A stretch of DNA of 64,000 nt. It comes from Hydrangea macrophylla. Lineage: Eukaryota > Streptophyta > Magnoliopsida > Cornales > Hydrangeaceae. The position numbers and the translations under genes were made by a program. Below are positions 38,013-50,275 of the stretch, one piece after another; within the stretch, counting starts at the first letter, position 1, and every line of letters begins with the position of its first letter. The notes beneath the pieces are model-generated. The model was not told the DNA's origin. It saw nothing but the letters and a program-made list of their open reading frames with translations, and did no database searches. The DNA is taken from NCBI GenBank assembly GCA_033977485.1, contig CM066988.1, forward strand, positions 142,570,359 to 142,634,358, written 5' to 3'.

Positions 38013-38568
38013 TTAATTTTCAGTACTTAGTAGTATAACATTAATGCTGAACTAAGCATTACAGCTCTAATTGTGTTTGCTCCTGAACTGCCTTCTGTAT
38101 CTGCAAAAAAATGAAGGTTAATTTTTATGTCATCTGAACTGCCAAATGGAGTGATTCTAATTGTATTAACGTATTGCATCAGTTCAATTTAGTGTTGAAT
38201 CTGATTACTGAAGTTCAATTAGAATCACTACTACTCTCTATTTGAGGTGGAAACAATTTTTGTTTCAATGTATCCTCTTACAAAATTTTAGCGGAGCTTG
38301 GACCATCTCTCGATCTTTTGCCGCTAGTTAAGTCTCTTATTTTTTTCCTTTCCCCAATGAGAGTTTGTACTTTTAGCCCTTTCGCATGGTTTTGCACTTT
38401 TTGTTTATGATAGCAATGAGTGATGTATCATTCCACTGATTTTTGTAAGTATTAAATGTAAGGTTATTAACCGAATTTTAAGTCAGTAAAATTTGAGACT
38501 TATTCTTCTCATGGAAACTCTTCATTTCCTTTATTCTTCTCATGGTTCGACTGTTTCTCACCTAGGAT

Positions 38569-41500
38569 ATGGATATTGGAGTGAAGTTTCAAAGGTTATG
38601 TCATGTCCAAGTTCAAAGACTGCTCTTGATAATGGGCATATCAGTTGCTGTTGTAATTCTCTTTCAGCTATCTGCACATCCCTACGGCTACAAGAACTAT
38701 TCATCAACTATTTCACATTTCGGTAATGGTTCACAGCTTTTGATATTTAGCAGTGCCACTCATTTAAATAGTTCAAAATCAACTGACTTTGATACAATTC
38801 ATGAGGTGGTGAATAATATTAGAACTTCTGATTTGGGGGAAACTGTTGGGTATGAGAATGAGTCGGAAGGAGAAGACAGAGACTATGATTTTGAATCATA
38901 TGATCATCAGGAAAGAAATGATATTGAATCCTATGGTGATCAAAAGATTCTGAATCGAAGCAGTTTTGAACCTGGTGTGGAACACGTAGATGCAGATTCA
39001 AGAACTCCACTATTACCTGTTGCAGCTAATGTATCTGTGGTGCAAAAAGATAAAGCAGCTATGGAAAGCCAGCCCAAGGATGTTAATTTCGAGTTATTGC
39101 AGTCCATTTCTGTCGTTCTGAGAAATAATTCTTCAGTGATGCGTAATTTTATTATGAGGAAGAGGAATATCAGAACAACATCAATAACGGATATGAATTC
39201 ATTATTGTTCAAAAGTTATGTTTCTTCGAATGCGATGGTATGAATTTGGGGGGTCAAGTTTCATTTTGAGAAATGAGGATTCAGTTATGTATTTTAAGAT
39301 TTTTGACTTATTCTTTGCTAATTATAGAGGCCTCAGCGGTCTTCAGCACGTGATCGGGATTTTCAAAACGCAAGATTGCAAATAGAGAATGCTCCACATG
39401 TGAAGAACGCTCCCGGACTCTATGCGTCTATTTTTAGGAATGTGTCTACATTTAAAAGGTGAGCCCATTCAAACACATTTTCGTAGATATGTTACCTGAG
39501 CTCTGCCTGCTTGGTGTCATTTGTTTAATTGCCTTGAAGCTTTGGTATGTGGACTTATAGTTGTTTAATGGGTTGATTACATTTTACGCACCCCCCCCCC
39601 CCCCCCCGCCAGGGTGGTTAGGCCCAGTTTCACTTTACCCCCAAGTGGTTCAAAAGTGGACACTTAACCCCCTTGTGGTTTCGAACTAAAGTGAAACTAC
39701 TAAGATTTCTCTCAAAATAGCCTCACATGGGAATTAAATGTTAAAATTAGCCCAACATAGGAGAGTGTTAAATGTCAAAATTAACCCCATATAGGCAGTC
39801 AACCCCAAAATTAGCCCCACAAAGGGGTTAAGTGTTAAAATTAGACCAACATAGGTGGGTTAAATGACAGCATTATCCCCATATAGGGGAGTAATCCCAA
39901 AATTAACCTCACAAAGCGTTAATTTTTTTGGCCAACTTTAGAATTTTCATTAGTTTTAGGGAAATCTTAACAATTTCACTTTAGTCCGAAACTACAGTGG
40001 GATTAAGTGTCCACTTTTGAACCACAGGGGTTAAAGTGAAACTGGGCCTAACCACACGGAGGTAAAATGTTTAATTGAAGTTTCGTTGCTTGAACAATTA
40101 CAGGAGTTATGAATTGATGGAACGCATACTAAAAGTTTATGTCTATAAGGAAGGAGAAAAGCCGATATTTCATGAGCCAAAATTGAGGGGAATCTATGCT
40201 TCCGAAGGATGGTTCATGAAAGTGATGGAGGGAAATAAACAGTTTGGTGTGAGGGACCCCAAAAAAGCTTCCTTATTTTATTTGCCTTTTAGTTCAAAAA
40301 TGCTAAGGATTGCTCTTGATGGAAAAAAGTTAGCCAGTCATCGGGACTTGGAAAAATATTTAAAGAATTACATTGACACGATTGCAGCAAAGTACCGATT
40401 TTGGAACAGAACTAGAGGAGCTGACCATTTTCTTGTTGCTTGTCATGATTGGGTATGTTTTCCATGCCTAAATATATTCTCATTTAATTTTCTATTATTT
40501 GTTGCAACTTGCAAGTCTATAATGCACAACTCTGATAATACTTTCAGTAGGAGTTTATAGAATATAAAATGAAGGAAAAGACTTCAGTACCTTTCGTCCT
40601 ATTTTAAGATGTACCACGTGGCATACATATGGCCCATAACATCGTGAAGCAGTACGAAATTTACATATATATGTACTGAGTGGAATTTCATAAAAGAGTA
40701 AAACATAGAAAATAGGGAACAGAGAAGAGAGAAACACAAAGAAACCAAAAGGCTACATCTTGATATTACTGTATTGAGATACCATTACAAGTCTCCCAAC
40801 CTCTATATTTATAGGGTGGGGATGGAGAAAATAATATCACATCCCATAAATCATGGGATCACAATAAGATCAAATCACTTCAAATCTTCCTAATGTATAT
40901 CCCACAATTATACGTATTACCATAATTGTGGAATTTACATTGCCATAATAATAAAGTCTCCTAAACCTTCCCAATGAGTCTTGTGATAATTTAGGAAACC
41001 ATCTGTCTCCCTTTCACACTTCCAACACTCCCTCTCAAGTTTGCACACGGATACTTGATGAAGTGTCCAACTTAAAGATAAAGGTTACAACCGAAAAGAC
41101 TGATCAATCAAATTGGCAAAGGTGAAAAATGCCATCTTCTAATGAAAGGGTGATATTGTGGGAAACAATCAACCACAATAAATCACCTAAGAGACCAACT
41201 TCTTGTTCAAACAAGCGGGCAAGGGTGGAGAAATCATCCACCAATAAAAGATGAGACTGCGGGAATTATCCACCACAATAAATCACCAAAGAGAGAGGCC
41301 AACATCTTGTTGAAACAAGTGGGTAAGAGTGGAAAATATTATTCACCAATAAAGGGTGTTATTGTGGAAAAACACCATCCACATTAAATCACCAGAGAGG
41401 TCCAACGAACACTGGTTATAACGGAAAAATGATAATTACCAAAAAAGGAAATTACTAGTTACCATAATATATTTACCACTCCTCAAATTGAAGGCGGGAA

Positions 41501-44500
41501 TGTAAATGAAAATCTAAGATTGAAAAGGGTGACCATGGTGCGGAACCAAAAAGCACGGAAAGTGGCTCTGATACCAAGTGGAATTTCATAAAAGAGTAAA
41601 ACATAGAAAATAGGGAAGAGAGAAGAGAGGAACACAAAGAAACCCAAAAAGGCTACATCTTGTTATTACTGTATTGAGATACCATTACAAGCCTCACAAC
41701 CTCTGTATTTATAGGGTGGGGATGGAGAAAATAATATCACATCCCATAAATCATGGGATCACAATAAGATCAAATCACATCAAATCTTCCTAATGTATAT
41801 CCCACAATTATACGTATTACCGTAATTGTGGAATTTACATTGCCATAATAATAAAGTCTCCTAAACCTTCCCAACGAGTCTTGTGATAATTTAGGAAACC
41901 ATTTGTCTCTCTTTTACATTTCCAACACTCCCCCTCAAGTTGGCACACGGATACTTGATGAAGTGTCCAACTTGAAGATAAGATTACAACCGAAAAGACT
42001 GTTCAATCAAATGGGCAAAGGTGAAAAATACCATCCTCCAATGAAAGGGTGATATTGTGGGAAACAATCAACCACAATAAATCATCTAAGAGACCAACTT
42101 CTTGTTCAAACAAGCGGGCAAGGGTGGAGAAATCATCCACCAATAAAAGATGAGACTGCGGGAAATGTCCACCACAATAAATCACCAAAGAGAGAGGCCA
42201 ACATCTTGTTGAAACAAGTGGGTAAGAGTGGAAAATATCATTCACCAATAAAGGGTGTTATTGTGGAAAAACACCATCCACATTAAATCACCAGAGAGGT
42301 CCAATGAACACTGGTTATAACGGAAAAATGATAATCACCAGAAAAGGAAATTACCAGTCACCATAATATATTTACCACTCCTCAAATTGAAGGCGGGAAT
42401 GTAAATGAAAATCGAAGATTGAAAAGGGTGACCATGGTGCAGAACCAAAAAGCACGGAAAGTGGCTCTGATACCAAGTGGAATTTCATAAAAGAGTAAAA
42501 CATAGAAAATAGGGAAGAGAGAAGAGAGGAACACAAAGAAACCCAAAAAGGCTACATCTTGATATTACTGTATTGAGATACCATTACAAGCCTCACAACC
42601 TCTGTATTTATAGGGTGGGGATGGACAAAATAATATCACATCCCATAAATCATGGGATCGCAATAAGATCAAATCACATCAAATCTTCCTAATGTATATC
42701 CCACAATTATACGTATTACCGTAATTGTGGAATTTACATTGCCATAATAATAAAGTCTCCTAAACCTTCCCAATGAGTCTTGTGATAATTTAGGAAACCA
42801 TCTGTTTCTCTTTCACATTTCCAACACTCCCTCTCAAGTTGGCACACGGATACTTGATGAAGTGTCCAACTTGAAATAAGGTTACAACCGAAAGACTGTT
42901 CAATCAAATGGGCAAAGGTGAAAAATACCATCCTCCAATGAAAGGGTGATATTGTGGGAAACAATCAACCACAATAAATCACCAAAGAGACCAACTTCTT
43001 GTTCAAACAAGCGGGCAAGGGTGGAGAAATCCTATGTTACATGGACTCTTCTAAATAGGTGAAGTACCCGTGTTGACACGACTCTTTGCGGACATGGGTA
43101 TGACACTTGGGTAGGATCCTTCTAGTGTAGTTTAGTGTAATTTTTAGCCAAGAAAGGCGAAGTACCCGTGTCAGATATGGCATCCATACCCGTGTCCTCC
43201 GGACACTTTGAAGAGTCCATGTAACATAGGAGAAATCATCCACCAATAAAAGATGAGACTGCGGGAAATATCCACCACAATAAATCACCAAAGAGAGAGG
43301 CCAACATCTTGTTGAAACAAGTGGGTAAGAATGGAAAATATCATTCACCAATAAAAGGTGTTATCGAGGTAAAACACCATCCACATTAAATTACCAGAGA
43401 GGTCCAACGAACACTGGTTATAACGGAAAAATGATAAACACCAGAAAACGGAAATTACTAGTCACCATAATATATTTACCACTCCTCAAATTGAAGGCGG
43501 GAATGTTAATGAAAATCGAAGATTGAAAAGGGTGACCATGGTGCGGAACCAAAAAGCACGGAAAGTGGCTCTGATTTTAAGTGGAATTTCATAAAAGAGT
43601 AAAACATAGAAAATAGGGAAGAGAGAAGAGAGGAACACAAAGAAACCCAAAAGGCTACATCTTGATATTACTGTATTGAGATACCATTACAAACCTCCCA
43701 ACCTCTATATTTATAGGGTGGAGATGGAGAAAACAATATCACATCCCAAAAATTATGGGATCACAATAAGATCAAATCACATCAAATCTTCCTAATGTAT
43801 ATCCCACAATTATACATATTACCATTATTGTGGAATTTACATTGCCATAATAATAAAGTCTCCTAAACCTTCCCAATGAGTCTTGTGATAATTTAGGAAA
43901 CCATCTGTCTCTCTTTCACATTTCCAACATATTGAAGTATAGTTCTAAAGAAACTTACCCAAAATAAAAGAGAGGTATTGTTGATGAAAACTAAAAAATT
44001 TCAGGCCCCACGGATCACGAGGAATATTTTGGGTAATTCCATCAGAGCTCTTTGCAACACCAATCTTGACAGTGGCTTCAAAATAGGCATAGATGTGTCT
44101 TTACCAGTGACGTCCGTTCGCACTTCACAAGACCCCCTAAAATACATTGGAGGAAAACCCCCTTCGGAAAGGTCTATTCTAGCCTTCTTTGCCGGGAATA
44201 TTCACGGTTATCTCCGTCCCATTCTGCTACATTATTGGATGAATAAGGAACAGGACATGAAGATCTTTGGCCCAATGGCTCGTGATATTGAGGGCAAAGA
44301 AAAGTACATGGAGTACATGAAGAGCAGCAAGTATTGCATTTGTGCGAGGGGCTATGAAGTCCATACACCTCGGGTGGTTGAGTCTATATTGTACGAGTGT
44401 GTTCCTGTGATCATATCAGATAATTACGTGCCTCCGTTCTTTGAGGTTTTGGATTGGGAATCATTTGCCGTGTTTATTCCAGAGAAAGATGTTCCGAATT

Positions 44501-44673
44501 TGAGAAACATACTCGTTTCGATTCCCGAAGAAACGTACCTTTTGATGCAGCAAAGAGTGAAGATGGTTCAGCAGCATTTTTTTTGGCACAAAAAGGCAGT
44601 GAAGTATGATTTGTTTCATATGATCCTTCACTCTGTATGGTACAACAGAGTTTTTCAGGTGAAATCAAGATGA
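38569..44673 (+). CDS. Exostosin-family glycosyltransferase GT47, copy A
   Basis: Four exons, 38569-39237, 39328-39458, 40104-40452 and 44005-44673, with agreeing phases, give 605 aa. A short cytosolic start (MDIGVKFQRLCHVQVQRLLL) runs into a single membrane anchor (IMGISVAVVILFQLSA), so a type II Golgi protein. A long acidic, Asn/Ser-rich stem follows (residues about 40-265). The GT47 domain has SYELMERILKVYVYKEGEKP, YASEGWFM, DPKKASLFYLPFSS, RGADHFLVACHDW, then IRALCNTN, ILAFFAGN, SSKYCICARGYEVHTPRVVE and ECVPVIISDNYVPPF. The family resembles Arabidopsis At5g03795-type proteins of unproven substrate. Intron 2 holds a MITE and intron 3 a tandem TRIM; copy B lacks both. Confidence 0.88.
39571..40067. 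mobile_element. Long-TIR MITE in GT47-A intron 2
   Basis: Arms of about 120 bp: GGTTAGGCCCAGTTTCACTT on the left against AAGTGAAACTGGGCCTAACC on the right. TGTTTAAT flanks both sides (39562-39569 and 40068-40075). GT47 copy B has the empty site GTTTGTTTAATTGAAG. A run of 17 C (39591-39607) lies near the left end. The interior repeats AAATTAGCCCCACAAAGG-like phrases. Confidence 0.88.
40679..43929 (-). mobile_element. Tandem TRIM array: four LTRs, three internal regions, in GT47-A intron 3
   Basis: LTRs of about 350 bp at 40679-41027, 41577-41927, 42476-42826 and 43580-43929 alternate with non-coding internal regions of about 550 bp. On the minus strand each LTR starts TGTTGGAAATGT after a polypurine tract (TTGAGAGGGAG or TTGAGGGGGAG) and is followed by TGGTATCAGAGC, the PBS for initiator tRNA-Met used by Ty1/copia-type elements (intact at 41565-41576 and 42464-42475, mutated near 43570). 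No coding domain. Outer flanks TACTG (40674-40678) and TATTG (43930-43934) fit one target duplication. The uninterrupted site TACCTGAAG is in copy B near 58661. Small frames inside are artefacts. Confidence 0.9.
43032..43229. mobile_element. 198-bp hAT-like MITE inside the third TRIM internal region
   Basis: CTATGTTACATGGACTCTTC at the left end is matched by GAAGAGTCCATGTAACATAG at the right end. GAGAAATC occurs on both sides (43024-43031 and 43230-43237), an exact 8-bp duplication. The first two TRIM internal regions have the empty site. Confidence 0.93.
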
Positions 44674-45680
44674 GGGTGGTGTAGACTACTGGACTTTTCA
44701 GGAAATGGGAATGCTAAGGCTTTGTTTGGTTCATCGATTTGAAGGAAAAAAGAAAAGAAAATATGGAGGAAAACCTTTCCCTTTGTTTTGTTAAGAAAGG
44801 AAACGATGAGGACAAAAGGAAGGAAAGGAAAAATAAGTTGAGAAATGAATTAAACATTTTGAACTTTGAGTCATATTCCTTCTTGTTTTCCTTTCCCATT
44901 TTCTTTTCCTTCTCTAAATTCACAAACCAAACACAGCCTTTGGAAAACAAGAGATGAGAATCATAGGAAGGAGTGTGTTTACGGGGCGAGAAAACAAGAA
45001 AAAAGGTAGAGGTCCAAGAAACTCCTAGATTTGCTTAAAAATCTTTATTGTATCATTGTGATTATTGGGCAAGGTATTGCATTGATTCCAGGATTTTATC
45101 ACTCAAAATTAGCTTTGTACGTGGGTCTTCTTTAATTTCCAGGACTTTTGTTTGGTTAAATGTATTCAGTAAGGGAAGGAAAAGAAAATTCAGAGCAAAC
45201 TTCGTTGAAGTGTGAATAATGTAACCAGAAAAATAAGAAGGAAAAGTAAAAAGGGTTAAAGTTGAATTAACATATTTGAATTTTGCGAGGCAATTCATTT
45301 TCTCTTTTCTTGAATTTTTATTAGCTTATGAAATGTTTCAATTTTCAATTTTAATGAACCAAGGAAGAAATATTTAAAACATATTTTCCTTCTCTTTTTT
45401 CCTCCCTAAATCTAGAAACCCCAAAAAGTTTATATGTGTAGCAACCCTGGCACCAGGTCAATTTTGAAGTTTTATGTTCACAAAAGCTTATAGTATAATA
45501 TCTCTACATTCATATCTTTTTATAGGGAAAATTTCAGGATTGAAGTTGTAATAATTCACAATTAGAGAAAGAAAAGTGAAAAAAAGAAGAAGAAGAAAGG
45601 CCTGGAGTCCTAAACGTCTGTCATTTTTCTTAAATAATGATTCACATACTGAGAAGAAAAATGAAAAAAAAAAGAAGAAG

Positions 45681-45711
<31 letters not shown>

Positions 45712-45831
45712 GGAGTCTTAAAGGTTTCAGTCATTTTTCTTAAAAACCAAGTGGTGATACAAAAACATATCAGCAAGTTAGCCAATCCTCGGCAAATAAA
45801 AAAAAATAAAAATAAAAATAAAAATAAAAAA
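44674..45831. other. GT47-A downstream region, duplicated after copy B
   Basis: CTAAGGCTTTGTTTGG, then A/G-rich DNA, and GTAGCAACCCTGGCACCAGG (45441) match the region 59398-60260. After about 45500 the match ends. (AAG)n runs lie at 45583-45597 and 45670-45710 and form part of a local two-copy repeat. No gene. Confidence 0.6.
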
Positions 45832-47261
45832 GGGTAAAAGGTATTTTGCACCCCTAATTTATACACCGTTTTGGACTTTGCACCCTGATATTTTAATTTT
45901 CTCAAAATGGTCCTTAATGTATTTAGCGAGTTGCGATGTGGCCCTTCGTCAGAATTTCAGTCAAAAACTACCGGAAACTCGCCCATGTGTGAGTCATGTG
46001 ACTTATGTTAGGGTATTTTAGTCATTCACCATAAATTAAATGCATTTTGCACCCTTAATGTTTGCTTCATTTGACGATTTGCACTCTTAATGTTTGAGTT
46101 GTTTGGACATATTTTATATTTATTTTTATATAAAAAGAAGTGTTCCGACATAATTTTTGGGTGCCTCGACCGCTACTCATAATAATAGTAAGTGGCCTAA
46201 TCCAGATAAGATGAAACAAATTTAAAGTTATCCAACCTATCCTAATTGAAATTTTAAATAAACTCTGATTCTAAAATTCAAGAAAATAAAAATGAAGGGA
46301 ATAAAATACAAAGAAAATACAACAAAAGATTTCCAAACGGGTCAGAGATAGTGTTTAGGGTGAAATAAATGCATAAGGAAAAGAGACATGATTTGCATGT
46401 GGTTTAGTGTTGTTAATGAAGCAGCCTACGTCCAGGTGTGCTGGATAAGTAGTTGACCCGAGCGCTTTATCCAACCTCGAGATCGGGTAGGATGGTCGGT
46501 CGGGAGTAACGAATACTCTGAATATTCTAAGATGTATTACTATATATTTTAGGCTATATGCATTTGGGTCTCCCTCAATTTTTGAATTTTTTTTGCCCGA
46601 TATGAACGCAGATTACGTATTCATGCCCTTCCCGATTTTTGTAGTTCATCCATTTAACTTTCTTTTTTTTTGCCTTAAACTCAATAATCTCCTTTTGATC
46701 AACAATATATATATATTTTTTATTTTAACGAAATAAATTACTTTATCCATAAATCTCACTATGATCCTAACCTTCTAAAGATTCTTTGTTTTGTAGGTGA
46801 AACTAGTGTTAAAAATAAAAGAAAAATAACACATATGATCTTTTTTTTTTATTTAAAAAAAAAATAGTTATGTAGAGTATTCCAAAGAGAAGAAGAAGAA
46901 GAAGAAGAAGAATAGGTTAAGGGCGCTGTACCTAAGCCCCCGGGTTCAAATTGTGGCTCCGCCACTGGTTGTAACACTTCTTTAAATCAACACTAATTCC
47001 AATTGCGATTAAAAAATAATAAAGTAAAAAAAAAGGTGAGGGGATACAAATACATGTAACCTAAAATATATAAGATAAAAGTAAATAATATACTCCCAAA
47101 AGGTGGTGAATTTAGTAAAAAGAATGTGGTGGATTTATCCCCACCATATTAGAATTGGAGTTTATTTAATATTCCAATTATGATAGACTAGATAACTTTA
47201 GATTTATTTCATTTTATTTGGATTAGTCATCTTATTATTATTAATTGGTAGAGGTAGAGGC

Positions 47262-48575
47262 TGTTAGGGATATATATTAAAAGCCATGCTTTATGTAGTT
47301 GATTTATTATTCATTTAATAAAATCAGTTAATCCATTTTTTTTATGAGAATTTGTGTGGGCAATGTTTGTATTATATTATTTATTTAATATTATGCATGT
47401 GTGTCTCTCATTCTATATAGTAGGTGGTTTGGTGTGTAGAGTTCGGCTTACATACGGAAGATCAGGCCATCAGATATTATAGAATGTAAGATTTTGGTTT
47501 ATAGCCTTAGATGAGATTGGACACACCATCGGTAGGACTGCAGCATGGTGTTGTAGTAGGTTTGTCTTGACTACGGAAAACGGTATAGTTTTAACTCACT
47601 ATGCTGGTACACTTTGTGTATTAAACGGGACTGACTTGGGGTAATTATCTTTATACTGACTTATAAGATAATTAATACCTCATGGCTATTATGAGTACTT
47701 ATGCTCTAAATCCTAAGTTAATTTGTAGACACGTACATTTGATATTTACACTTTGATCCCCAAAAGGGTGAGATCCTTAAATGGGTCAATATCTCATTAG
47801 ATTGGGTGGCAATATTAATTGTGTGGTGGATATTAATTAATGATGGAATTCATGTCTCAATTTTGGGATTGATGATATCCCCTTAAGAAACCTTATAAGT
47901 TTTGATTATGTCAAATCCTGCAGGTGGATTTTGTATCCGACATATCAGATAAGTTAAGCAGAGGATCTCAAGGAATTTTAAGAAATTAATTAAATATGAT
48001 TGTCAGTAATTATATTTAATTAATGGATATCTGTAATCTTAACATGGGGAGATAATAAGCATTTAATAACATGGAGCTCGAAATATATTTTTGAGATAAG
48101 GGTAGGAGTGCAATTATAATTCTTTAGTGGTATGAATTATAATTTATGGAAATAGGAATCTGATTCAGTTTGAATTAGGGTTTCCTAATTCCATAAGGAA
48201 GCCTATTCCTTATTGACTTCTTATGGTCCCTATCGTAGCCTATATATATGCTGTTTTGGCTCTCTCATCAGCTAACGTTTTTTTATATAGAGAATTATAA
48301 CTCGGAATAGAAAAGAGAGTGAAAAAGAGGGAGAGGAGAAAACAGAAAGGATTTTGAAAGAGCCCACACTCAGTTCGATATTCTGGCAGCGGAGGAATAC
48401 GGTAGAAGATCGTGAGCTGTTATCGAGCCCGTGTTCTCGATTCGTCTACTACAGCAATCCGTTCAAGGTAACCCTAGTTCCGCCCTTGTAGGGTTATTAT
48501 GGATTTCATGAAATTTTTGCAGTACCAACTTATACACACTGTCAACGGATTCTGGGAACGCAGTTTCCTAACAGA
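47262..48575 (+). mobile_element. Solo LTR, Ty1/copia-like, nested
   Basis: Starts TGTTAGGGATATATATTA and ends GCAGTTTCCTAACA (48573). GAGGC lies at 47257-47261 and at 48576-48580, leaving two extra bases (GA) at the right end. A TATA box (CCTATATATATGCTG, 48239) and a downstream TTCTGGCAGCGGAGGAAT region fit an LTR promoter. No coding sequence. Confidence 0.7.
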
Positions 48576-48605
48576 GAGGCACCAAAACCAAAACTTATAT
48601 ATATA

Positions 48606-49967
48606 CTAGTTGGAGCCTTGCGCGTTGCGCAGGAAATTTAATTGTGTCGTTTCGTGTGGTTAAGTGGTTGTTAAAAGTATATAATAAGATGTTAAAACAG
48701 TTAAATAGGAATTTGTAAATGTAACTATTTAATCTAAAACTCTTCTTACGGAAGAAGATAATTCTGACTATCATATAAATGAGTAGTAAAGGTACCTAAT
48801 AAAGAGCCACTAAAATTATATGACACAAGTAGGATATTTCCTCTAAAAAAAAAGGGCATGAATGTGTTTGTAGGCCTTAATTGATATTCAAATACAATCT
48901 ATAAATCCTGAATTTGAGGGAAGAAGTTGACTAAACTGTAAATATTAGTGACCAATTAATAATAGCTACTAAAATAGCCACTTTAATTGACAATTTAAAT
49001 ATACCAGAACTTAAATTTGAGAGAAGAAGTTGACCAAAATGTGAAATTAGAGATCAATTCCTAAATAGCTGCTAAAATAGCCACTTTTTAAAATTTGTTT
49101 AAAATGAATAATAAATATCCCAAAACTTGCTGACCTTGTGTAATTACACATATTACAATATATTAATCCTAACTTTGAGAGAAGAAGTTGAGCAAATTGT
49201 AAATATTAGTGACCAATTTCTAAATAACCACTTAAATAGTCTTTTTTTTTTACTTTTTATGAAGTGAATAATAAATATCCCAAAAGTTATTGACCCAAAT
49301 GTAATTAGACACAAATTGTTGATTGGAACCTCATTTGAGAGAAGAAGTTGACCAAATTGTAAATATTAGTGACCAATTCCAAAATAGCCACTTTTGTTGA
49401 CTTTTTTTTTGAAGTCAATAATAAATATCCAAAAAATTGTTGATCCAAATGTAATTAGACACAAGATTGTTGATTAAAACTTCATTATTATATTAAATAA
49501 AATTGTAAAAGCTGACTTGAATGTAATTATTTGTCCAAAATGACAGATTTACTGTCACACAAATCAATATATCATTACGATGTATAGATAGATATATGAG
49601 TAATTATGGTGTAGTGAAGGGCAAAAGAGGAAGTTCATATTTTAGTGACCAATTCCTAAATAGCCACCAAAATAGCCACTTTTATTGACTTTTTTTGAAG
49701 TCAATAATTAATATCCAAAAAATTGTTGATCCAAATGTAAGTAGACACAAGATTGTTGATTAAAACCTCATTATTATATTAAATAAAATTGTAAAAGCTA
49801 ACTTGAATGTAATTATTTGTCCAAAATGACAGATTTACCCTCACACAAATCAATATATCCTTACGATGTATAGATAGATATATGAGTAATTATGGTGTAG
49901 TGAATGGCAAAAGAGGAAGTTCATATTTTTTGACGTGCTTGTTTCTTCGTTTTTATACTATAGTAGA
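48606..49967 (-). mobile_element. Non-autonomous Helitron, 1,362 bp
   Basis: On the minus strand the 5' end is TCTACTATAGTATAAAAACG and the 3' end ...GCTCCAACTAG, with a GC-rich hairpin (CCTGCGCAACGCGCAAGG, 48616-48633) about 10 bases before the terminal CTAG. It sits between A (48605 side reads T on the minus strand) and T of an AT dinucleotide, as Helitrons do, with no target duplication. No Rep/helicase frame. The inside has two tandem repeat families. Confidence 0.85.
48890..49950. repeat. Tandem repeats inside the Helitron
   Basis: The phrase GAGAGAAGAAGTTGACCAAA plus AGTGACCAATT and TAGCCAC recurs at about 48915, 49019, 49176 and 49337. A longer unit of about 287 bp (TTGTTGATCCAAATGTAA to GAGGAAGTTCATATTTT) occurs at about 49437 and 49724, nearly identical. 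Confidence 0.8.
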
Positions 49968-50275
49968 TATATATATATATATAAATATAAAAAAAAATAT
50001 GTCCAAATGACCCAAACATTAAGGTGGCAATGGTCAAATGAACCAAATATTAAGGATGCAAAATATTTTAATTTATGGTGAATGACTAAAATACCCTTAA
50101 ATAAGTCACACGATTCGCATATGGGCAAGTTTTCGTTAGTTTTTGACAGATATTCTAATGGAAGAGCCACATTGTAACTCGTTGTATATATTAAAGATCA
50201 ATTTGAAAAAATTAAAACATTAAAGTGCAAAATCCAAATTGATATATACATTAGGGTGCAAAATGCTCTTTACCC

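Larger units (their letters stand above)
45832..50275. mobile_element. Long-TIR (MULE-like) element with two nested insertions
   Basis: Left arm 45832-46125 begins GGGTAAAAGGTATTTTGCAC. Right arm about 49985-50275 ends GTGCAAAATGCTCTTTACCC. Inside, TTTTAGTCATTCACCATAAA against TTATGGTGAATGACTAAAAT and GCCCATGTGTGAGTCATGTG against CACACGATTCGCATATGGGC confirm the inversion over about 280 bp. A-rich flanks blur any target duplication. Between 46126 and 47261 there is no transposase frame; 46415-46480 carries a TGTTAATGAAGCAGCCTACG phrase like the Tat LTR. Confidence 0.65.

Noticed and set aside
44739..44957. 72-aa Lys-rich frame after GT47-A
   Set aside because: A/G-rich 3' region, poorly kept after copy B, with no motif.
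46915..46970. GGGTTCAAATTGTGGCTCCGCC looks like a tRNA T arm
   Set aside because: No acceptor stem or other arms; a recurrent phrase of plant repeats, not a tRNA gene.
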